This document shows, piece after piece, positions 1 to 7,500 of a DNA stretch of 14,090 nt; position 1 is the stretch's first letter; each line of letters starts with the position of its first letter. Under the pieces are notes generated by a model. The model was not told the DNA's origin and did no database searches. It saw only the letters and a list, made by a program, of their open reading frames with translations. The DNA is from Acanthaster planci (taxonomy: Eukaryota > Echinodermata > Asteroidea > Valvatida > Acanthasteridae): the NCBI RefSeq assembly GCF_001949145.1, contig NW_019091383.1, positions 630,132 to 644,221 on the forward strand, read 5' to 3'. Made by a program: the position numbers and the translations under genes.

Positions 1-409
1 TGAACTAGCACACATCTTGAAAACAGTATATGAGTAAATAACTGCAAGCACACAGTATTTTACTGAATCAAATTTAATTTCAATTAATTGAAACATTTTG
101 ACCAAAATGTAGAGAGGCTAATTGCTCTGAGCATTTGTAATTGTAGGCAATTGTACAGTTCTAACCAACCAATCCTTATTTTCGGATCCAACCAAGGAAA
201 ACAAAACCTTTCTTCCATGCTATCAACCCTGTAAAATTCCGACCAAGAAAAAAAAAGAGGATTATTTAAAGAAATTCTGATGCGAACTAATTCTTTTTGC
301 CAGTACCTTTCCCTGACTGACCAAGCCTTAGAATAGAATAAATTACAGACATCTTCAGAATAGGTTTAAAGCTTTGCCAAACTTTCACGGTGCATGTAAA
401 CCCTAACTG
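1..409. other. AT-rich non-coding sequence left of the assembly gap
   Basis: I see no coding exon with recognisable protein similarity here. The stretch is AT-rich, with short A and T runs and no clear repeat. On the minus strand a 21-codon frame ending near 286 closes with a basic Gly/Lys tail (KGTGKKN). It could be the end of a gene that mostly lies in the gap, but it is too short to call. Confidence 0.5.
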
Positions 410-760
410 NNNNNNNNNNNNNNNNNNNNNNNNNNNNNNNNNNNNNNNNNNNNNNNNNNNNNNNNNNNNNNNNNNNNNNNNNNNNNNNNNNNNNNNNNNN
501 NNNNNNNNNNNNNNNNNNNNNNNNNNNNNNNNNNNNNNNNNNNNNNNNNNNNNNNNNNNNNNNNNNNNNNNNNNNNNNNNNNNNNNNNNNNNNNNNNNNN
601 NNNNNNNNNNNNNNNNNNNNNNNNNNNNNNNNNNNNNNNNNNNNNNNNNNNNNNNNNNNNNNNNNNNNNNNNNNNNNNNNNNNNNNNNNNNNNNNNNNNN
701 NNNNNNNNNNNNNNNNNNNNNNNNNNNNNNNNNNNNNNNNNNNNNNNNNNNNNNNNNNNN
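410..760. other. Assembly gap (351 N)
   Basis: An unbroken run of N occupies this interval. Frames that appear to cross it are artefacts of translating N. The missing last exon of SNRPD3 could lie here or beyond the left edge of the window. Confidence 1.
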
Positions 761-2186
761 AACTTAATTGGACACTGTCGGAAGGGTAGGCCACATAAAA
801 CAATCTTGCCAATTTACACCCACCAGCGCCTGACCAATATTCCAAGAAAAGGCATAACACAATGAGCAGTGCTTTGCTTAAAAAAAGCCTACCAAATTCC
901 ATACCCTATTTTTAAAATCAAATTACGCCCTTATGGAACAAACACTTTGCGTAATTGCTTGTAGTAAAGTTAGCAATTTCATACAGGATCAACTAATAAT
1001 GCACTGACAGAGATCGTCATGCATACCAGCTAGACACGTTCAACATGTAACCTACACTGTATCACATTATCATTACTGAAATAGGCCTATCAAGCATTAT
1101 TTTTATTGCAAGTGCAATTCCTGCAAGAAGGCAGCAGGCTTAGACAGGAGAACAATCAGACATGCAAGATCAGACAATCATCTGATGATCTGAACACTGA
1201 TGAAGTGAGGGATCTGGGTGTCGGTCACTTTGCCCCATTTCCACTTTGCCCTATTCCTACTTCGCCCCACAGATTATCGTTCATTCTGTTCTTAAGTAAC
1301 AGAGGCATAGGCCTAGATGCAACAAATAAACACATCGACGTTTGAGTACCCAAATAACGGTCAGAGAATCCAAATTGCCAAAACAGTGCTTCAGATTTCC
1401 CGACCGACCCAAACTTTTCAATGAAACCCTAACATTTCTATTGGCAAGTTAGAAAAAACAAATTTAATAAATATAAGAAAGACAAATAAATAATCCTGTT
1501 GTCTTCTCTATCTTCACAAACACCTCAGAACAACATTTTTCTCTTTAAAACGCTTGCGTTTACATGTTTTTCCATTTCCATTTGCAAAATCTGAAAAGCA
1601 ACTTCTGCTAATTTCACGAGTTCTCTTCGTGTTTTGCTGTCACTGTTGTAAAAACACGTGCACAAAACGCTGGTTCCTGACGCAAAGCGTGATGGAGTGT
1701 GGCAAACAGTCTATTCATGTTGCGGCGACCGTACATGTGACCTCACGCATAAAAAAAAAATGATGTTGCAAGAATTCTTTAAGTTAATTCACAGAACTTA
1801 GTATCTTGTCTATGCGTGTGTTTTCTGTGTTCATGAGTTTAATTTTAGGTTATTTTGCTCATACTTGAAGCGAGCATGTTTCCACAAAATTTCCTGCCAC
1901 GGCATGCCGAGGTTAATCCGATCGCCGGGGCACAGCTGTCTGGATACATTGACAATTATTAGAATGACGTCTACAGAATTGTGTATCGCTTTGAAATAAA
2001 CTTGAAGAGGTTGAGAAATAAACGCTATGCTGCATGTAGTTCAACCATATGTATTAATTCACCATGGACAATGCAGTTGACATCAATTTAGCAAATGCCG
2101 TAGAATTTTCTATATACACATATAACTCCATGTCATTTGTGGAAATTGTGGAACTCCTCTCTCGACCATTTTTTGAAGAGGACCAC
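761..2186. other. Intergenic or intronic sequence without recognisable genes
   Basis: No reading frame here resembles a known protein. The stretch is AT-rich with scattered AGGCCT palindromes (around 1083 and 1309). Apart from the short inverted minisatellite relic at 1226-1271, which is listed separately, I see no ordered structure. If SNRPD3 has a long last intron, this whole stretch would lie inside it. Confidence 0.5.
1226..1271 (-). repeat. Inverted relic of the 16-bp minisatellite unit (about 3 copies)
   Basis: Read on the minus strand, this stretch is about three diverged copies of the unit AAATGGGGCAAAGTGG, which forms the array at 2187-2334 on the plus strand. The two loci are about 0.9 kb apart and in opposite orientation, so they could pair as a long imperfect inverted repeat. 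Confidence 0.8.
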
Positions 2187-2334
2187 GGATGGGGCAAAGT
2201 GGAAATGGGGCAAAGTGGAAATGGGGCGAAGTGGGTATTGGGCGAAGTGGGAATGAGCCGAAGTGGAGATGGGGCGATGTGGAGATGGGGCGATGTCGCG
2301 AAGTGGTTAGGGCGTCATGGAAATGGGGCAAAGT
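2187..2334 (+). repeat. 16-bp minisatellite, seven tandem units plus fragments
   Basis: Seven consecutive 16-bp units run from 2187 to 2298 with consensus AAATGGGGCRAAGTGG. The first three are nearly identical. Later units drift to GATGTGG and GTATTGGG variants. A partial unit follows at 2299-2306, and a nearly perfect one at 2321-2334 after a short interruption. The strand is strongly G-rich and C-poor. Open frames on both strands across this array come from the repeat and should not be annotated as genes. Confidence 0.9.
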
Positions 2335-2789
2335 TACTGTAAAGCGTGGATCATATTGGATCCATAACAGGCCTAAGCAACATTTTGCGGGGTTCATTAC
2401 CATTAGCACCCTGTTCCTTCAACCCTAACCCCCTTGGCCCTTTTTGCTAGGGCCCTCCTCAATCCTCCGAACTCCTCCAAAATTTCTTGCAAATGTTACT
2501 TGGAGGTGTACCTACTGCCTCAATCCTTCATAATCCTCAATCCTGCAATTCCGGTCATTATGTTAAGGCAGTGCAAATGGCAGTCTTGAGCAGTACGGTT
2601 GATTCCAAAGAAATATCGGACTGAATTTATGCATGACCAAGCAAAAACAACACTAGGTCTAACCCACAACCTTCAAGCATGGCATCCTTCGCAATCAACC
2701 ATGCACTTTTGCCATTTACCCTAAATCCTCCAAATCCTCCAAAACCACCCGAGTATTGGAAAACGGCCTATGTACACGGGCATAGATTG
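2335..2789. other. Non-coding sequence with pyrimidine-rich short repeats
   Basis: This interval carries clusters of the word AATCCTCC and close variants, at about 2459-2500 and again at about 2724-2745. No reading frame in it resembles a known protein. Confidence 0.5.
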
Positions 2790-3131
2790 AGTTCGTTCAA
2801 TAAGGCAACCCCGAAAATGGACAGAGCGCATGCATGTAGCCCGAGAGGGGTCCCTGGTATTGATGTACTGAACCATGTGCTGTTAACAAACAGACCAGTT
2901 GAGCAGTGTGGGGCATGTCGCTTCTTGGTAACCGCAGCGAAGGAAACCAATACCGAAGCGCAATTTTTTTAATGCTGACGTACACAAATGATTTATTGTG
3001 GTCTTATAGAAAAGGGACAGACTGAAACATGCCGACTTATGAGAAATGAATGACAACTGAACACCAGTAGCCCGTCTAGTAACACGCATATGTGCTCTGT
3101 CCATTTTGGGGGTTGCCTTATTGAGCGAACT
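2790..3131. mobile_element. Fold-back (MITE-like) element with about 45-bp inverted arms
   Basis: The left arm (2790-2834) and the right arm (3087-3131) are reverse complements with only a few differences. Both begin AGTTCGYTCAATAAGGCAAC and continue through a shared AAAATGGACAGAGC block. Weaker inverted similarity extends inward to roughly 2865 and 3056. The spacer of about 250 bp has no coding frame of note. The structure fits a non-autonomous DNA transposon. I see no convincing target-site duplication, so superfamily and exact ends are open. Confidence 0.7.
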
Positions 3132-3808
3132 TTACCGTTAATGTGTGTGTGGAAATGGCCGTTTCAGGTTGGGGCCATGATATGATATAATAATTAATGT
3201 CCATAATTTCCGGGTTGAAACTTGCTTTAATTTAATAATACATAGGCCTACACATTTTTTTTTTGGTGGCTCTCGAGACACAGTAGTGATTTCGGTTGTT
3301 TATTTTATGAATGGAAAATGACGTCATCGCGATAATATCGGATGTCGCGATATTTTTTCATGATATATGCTTCAACCAGAGTTTGGCAAAAGAAAACCAC
3401 CACTCAGTTGAATTGTGCCATTTTGTCTTTCGTCTTGTTACACAACTCAGGCTTTTTTGATTCATCAAAACTAAACTCCATCCAGCCTTTTTTCCAGGTA
3501 AGGAACCTGACTACATTTGCTTATTAAATTTTGTCGTTCGTAGCTCTTCGGAGCAGTCATGCATACTGCCGTTTTACCCCAAAATTCCCTCAAAAACCGA
3601 AAGCCCTGTTCCCTTTTCTTTTTGATAATGAAAGAGGACATCACCAACATCTTGTTTAAATAAATTATTTCGAAAAAGTAGAATTTATTCCCTTATAACA
3701 GGGACAACTAAACAGGGTGCTAAAGCCTGGTAATGAATCCCCATTTTGCCACGTTTCCCGGGGTCAGAATTTTTGTTTTAACTTTTAGGCCTAGGCCTAT
3801 AGCTATAC
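3132..3808. other. Probable SNRPD3 last intron, proximal part, with no other gene visible
   Basis: This lies directly downstream of the SNRPD3 splice donor on the minus strand, so it is probably the beginning of the last intron. It contains a perfect CRE-type palindrome TGACGTCA (3319-3326) and two direct copies of TCGCGATA 18 bp apart (3327 and 3345). It also has a doubled AGGCCT motif at 3786-3800. I found no exon encoding the Arg-Gly tail expected of SmD3. Confidence 0.45.
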
Positions 3809-4121
3809 CTTGCGCACGTAGAATAGCCGATTTCCCTCTTCCTACTGTGCTTCCCTTGTTTCCAGCTTTCTTGAACATCGGTGCATTCTTCAACATGTCT
3901 GGCAGTATAAGAAATCTGATTTTGCTCCCTCGGATAAAGACATGTTCTAGCTGAGCAACCCGCCCGTCTCTGTACGTTACTGTGATGTTTGTCATTTGGC
4001 AGTTCATGTTGTCTTCGGCTTCAACTAACTTGCCCCGGTACACCTCCCCGGTATTTGTCTCACAAGTTACAATGTGACCCTCTGCTTCGTGCAAAACCTT
4101 GATAGGAACACCAATCGACAT
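3809..4121 (-). CDS. SNRPD3: Small nuclear ribonucleoprotein Sm D3, main coding exon (C-terminal tail exon missing)
   Basis: SmD3 is one of the seven Sm proteins that form a ring on U1, U2, U4 and U5 snRNAs and assemble the spliceosomal snRNPs. From the ATG at 4121-4119 the frame gives 104 residues ([18 protein letters not shown] onward) that match SmD3 almost throughout. The Sm1 motif spans about residues 15-46, including EDNMNC, and Sm2 is [12 protein letters not shown] (63-74). The exon ends at CAA G followed by a donor, gtatag, at 3808. Metazoan SmD3 continues with Val-Ala-Ala and an Arg-Gly repeat, which fits a codon split after this G. The open frame runs on to a TAG at 3720-3722, but those 40 residues look like translated intron. 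A possible acceptor (ttggcag, exon from 4147) lies 26 nt upstream of the ATG, which suggests a 5'UTR intron. The gene is divergent from DPH1. Confidence 0.93.
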
Positions 4122-4147
4122 CTTGCTCTCAAGCCTAGCAAAACTTT

Positions 4148-4597
4148 CTGCCAAATAGACAAATCTTCGGATCGATGGAAATGGATTTGCACAACTACAC
4201 TCCCGCTCAATTCCTCAAGTAACTGCGCTGAAGAAAACACGTTTAGCGTACGTTTGATATCGGTGGTGACGGAAGGCAAAATGTCCTTCCTGAAATTGTC
4301 GTTTGGCACTGTTTAATAATAACGTTAAAGATACTTAGGGTTATTTTTTTCGGGATACATGATATTGTGTATCATCAATTTAATGTCCTCGTATGTAGAG
4401 TCTGAGCCCAACTTCCTTGATTTGCGGTAATCGCGGTCTTTTGAGAACGAGTCTGTTACAGTGTACAGTCTAGTCGGGGCCGGCCATTGGCTATGCAAAA
4501 ATATTGAATGAGGGGGACCAACCACGTCTGGATTCCGTACCCAAACTTTTGTCCGACCGGAGGCCGGCACCGTTCGTTCACCGGCAACGTTTCGACT
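4148..4597. promoter_or_regulatory. Probable bidirectional promoter shared by SNRPD3 and DPH1
   Basis: Only about 476 bp separate the SNRPD3 ATG (minus strand, 4121) from the DPH1 ATG (plus strand, 4598). The DPH1-proximal part is CG-rich and more GC-rich than the flanks. It contains the palindrome GGCCGGCC (4478-4485), followed at once by an NF-Y-type CCAAT box (ATTGG at 4486-4490, CCAATGG on the minus strand). There is no clear TATA box. CCAAT boxes and CpG content without a TATA box are typical of divergent housekeeping promoters. The transcription starts are not determined, and part of this interval is probably SNRPD3 5'UTR or a 5' intron. Confidence 0.6.
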
Positions 4598-7500
4598 ATG
4601 GCAGAGAAAACTGTAGTTATTTCTGCTAAAAGCTCTCAACCCAAACGCATTGTTGGAAGAAAAGGTTAACTTTTTTCAGTAAATATTTCACTATTTGTTA
4701 CTGATATTCATGGCAAAAAAGTTTGTTTTGGTATCTTGGAATAGGTGCCCAGTGCCCGGACGTGCTCCTCAACATATGTACGTGCATGGAGGTAGAATCA
4801 CATGTACCACCGCCTAGCGCGGAGCGCTACCCGGCCCCTGAGCACAAAATTTGCTTAAGCGCGAGAAAACCATGCTTGATAAATCAGGTAACCAGCCAAA
4901 CTCCATGTGATGTATATTGTTTTGGGATCGTATTTACCTGTCTTTTGGGAAGTTTTGGTTAGCATGACAATCAGAGTTTGAGCTTGTACTTGTACTTTTT
5001 TGTAGCCTAACCTTTGTTTTTTAATCAAGTTTCTTCATGCTTAGGCAAATTTTGTGCTTAAGCCATGGAGGAATAGACCTCTTGCGTGATCACATGATGA
5101 AGGCTGAGTCAGATGCTGTTCCTTGTTATTTTAATGTAATTACAATGAATGTACAAAACTTGTTTACTTGAGCCAAGGCTAGAGGAAGACAGAAATGCCC
5201 CTGTAATGTGACGTCATTGCGTCAGACCATTGATATACATGTACGCTGGGTAAACAGAAAACTTCAGAACAAAGCCTAGGCCTAGTCCATGTACATAATG
5301 TAGGCTTATGGCAGATGGGACCCGTCGTCCGCTGCACTCCCATGACTGCAGCGGATGACAGACCGCACAGTTGTGGGGGTAGAACTCAACATGTCATTCA
5401 CTCATTGACACTGGCAATGGCAACCATGACATTGTCATGATAATGGGCCTCCTTGCAAGGTTAACTTTGCACACACAGTTAACATGGTTAAACTCTATCC
5501 GTGGAAAGTTTAACCAACCTTGCTCGTGTGCCAATAATACTACCAATCCAGTATAAGCCCCGCCCACTGTGCATGTAGGCACACGACACATGCTCTTCTG
5601 CACACTGCCTGTTCCAGCTGAAGAAATGCTGTGATTTACATCCCATTGTACTTCATTCATCCCGCATGGTATGTCTCCATCATTTGTAACACATAAAAAA
5701 ACACAACAAGCGAGTGAAATCGAGGTCAAAAACCTAAGCCTGATAATGGGTGACAAGCCACTGGCATGAAAAGTCTGCCTGCGAATGAAGTTTCTACTGC
5801 AAAAATTGACGCAACGCTTGCCTGTGCTTAAGTTTAAACTTGCCCGCGCAAACTTAGATTGAGCAGCCAAGTTTGTGCGAGGCGATGACCTTTGTGCAAG
5901 TTTGAGCTTGTGCAAGGGACCAAGTTTGCACTTGGCAATGACAATGGCGCATGGCATGAATGGAGAATTTATGAATTTGAAGGCAGGCTGCATGCTGCGT
6001 TACATTATTGAATCCAAATATGTAAATCTACCCCTTCTTGAGGGATAATTGCCCCATGTCTGCCAGGTGGTTGCATATTCACAGACATGACAGAGAAGAG
6101 ATTTTACTTGGCAGAACTCTGGGATTTGTCATGTGCCGTGCTCCCACAATAAATCCCAGAGTTCTGTGGGTACTTGCCATGCGTGTCTTATGAACATGGT
6201 GAACACAAAGATACAGCACCATGTATTCATTTATGTCATTGGCACAATGACATGAATGAGGGGCATGACAGATTGATCATGCACTGCTGCAGGAAGTCTC
6301 AGACTTTCTGATCAAGAAAATATAGTTCCACCATCTGATAGGCAGATTTTTGAAAGCCTTGACCTTGAACGGTAGGGACTCAGTCTTGGCCTTGGAGACT
6401 TGGGACTTGACCTTGTCCTCAAAGGTTGTGGACTTGACTCCAACACTGCATGTTGTTGGGGAGTCAGGTTGGCATAGTGGTTCTTTCCTCGCCTTCCACC
6501 TCAGTGGTCTGATTCGGGTTCGATTCCCGGCTCGGTCCACATGTGGATAGGGGTTTTTATTCCCTACCTGATTCTGTGGGTTTTACCCAGAACATTTCTC
6601 AGGGGTTTTCCTCCCACCTCTAAACTGTAACTGCTTCTCATTGTCTCCTTTCTACAGGTTTCTTCAGGCTTGCAAGCTACAGTGCCTGGTACACTTTTGA
6701 GGAATCTTTGGTGTAATTGCTAGAAATGAATAATAATAGTAGTAATACAAGTAACTTTGTCAGTGCAAATCTGAAGGTGGTAATTTGTGTTTGGCCTTAT
6801 GCTTAACTTCTGCAGGTTTGAGAGTAGCACATCAAATTCCAGACGAAATTCTGAATAATCAAGACTTAAAGAATGCCATTGAACAGGTGCGATTTTAGTT
6901 TTAAAAAATACCATTCCTGTATGCTGAAGAGAAAGAGAATTATGGCACACGCATGATGAATTTTTATTTCAAAGTGAAGACAAATTCAGAATTTTTAAAA
7001 ATTTAATACTTCAAGACTTGATGTCAGTTCTGGTTTTTTTGTTTGTTTTAGCTCCCATCAAACTACAACTTTGAAATTCCCAAAACTGTATGGCGGATAA
7101 GATCAACAGGAGCCAAGAGAGGTACATTTCAAATGAGAAAATATGACCTAAATTTATAACTACCTATATATTTTTTGGTTTCAAAGTACATTTGTCTAAA
7201 TAAGGTATCAATAAATATAATGTATTTTTTTCTGTATAGTTGCCCTTCAGTTCCCAGAGGGCCTGCTCATGTTTGCCTGTACCCTTGCAGATATTGTTGA
7301 GAGGTGAGTCTACGCATCTGGTGAGTTTCTACCTCAGAAATATGGCATTCAGGCTACATTTAAGTCTGGGGACATATCTGACCCTAAAGCAGAGGGAGTG
7401 GGTTAGTGTAGCCGTTCTTTCCTCGCTTTGCACCAATGAGGCCCGGGTTCGAGTCCCGGCTTGGCCCAGGCTTTAAGTGCATTTGGTTTCTAGTGTCTAG

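Larger units (their letters stand above)
4665..6815 (+). other. DPH1 intron 1 (2.15 kb), rich in repeats
   Basis: This is the longest DPH1 intron and the most repeat-laden. It holds a fold-back element at 4841-5058, a 13-bp hairpin at 5324-5359 and a diverged fold-back region at about 5390-5990. It also holds a perfect 16-bp hairpin at 6112-6166, a GACTTG/CCTTG-rich low-complexity run at about 6357-6445 and a SINE at 6463-6650. A 199-codon minus-strand frame (5394-5993) crosses the fold-back region. It resembles no protein I recognise and is probably chance. Confidence 0.7.

Noticed and set aside
286-351. Minus-strand 21-codon frame ending in KGTGKKN as a terminal exon, possibly of SNRPD3
   Set aside because: The basic Gly/Lys ending is suggestive, but it is not the Arg-Gly tail of SmD3, and the splice phase from the SNRPD3 donor does not give this frame.
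366-902. Minus-strand frame across the assembly gap
   Set aside because: Most of it is translated N. The flanking residues match nothing I recognise, so it is not evidence for a gene.
2064-2428. Several overlapping frames on both strands at the minisatellite
   Set aside because: The 16-bp repeat cycles through three frames and simply lacks stops. The residues are a repetitive artefact.
399-2430. Scattered CCCTAA words as telomeric repeats
   Set aside because: Only single isolated copies occur (near 399, 1424 and 2422), never in tandem.
2679-3104. Short frames on both strands within the fold-back element
   Set aside because: They are translations of the inverted arms and flanking low-complexity sequence, with no family resemblance.
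3809-4121. SNRPD3 as a processed retrocopy
   Set aside because: It is intronless over most of the protein, but it ends at a correctly phased donor where the family sequence stops matching, has no stops or frameshifts, and shows no adjacent poly(A) tract.
4122-4154. Longer SNRPD3 start 11 codons upstream
   Set aside because: That start would be a TTG codon. The family begins at MSIGVP, and the upstream part includes a likely splice acceptor.
5394-5993. 199-codon minus-strand frame in DPH1 intron 1
   Set aside because: It has no recognisable domain, is antisense in an intron, and crosses a diverged palindromic repeat region. Chance or repeat-derived openness is more likely.
6463-6534. Functional tRNA gene
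   Set aside because: The A and B boxes are good, but the acceptor-stem halves do not pair, and a SINE body shared with the 7397-7657 copy follows.
7397-7468. Functional tRNA gene at the second B box
   Set aside because: The T-arm is intact but the acceptor stem is not, and the sequence continues into a SINE body and A-rich tail.
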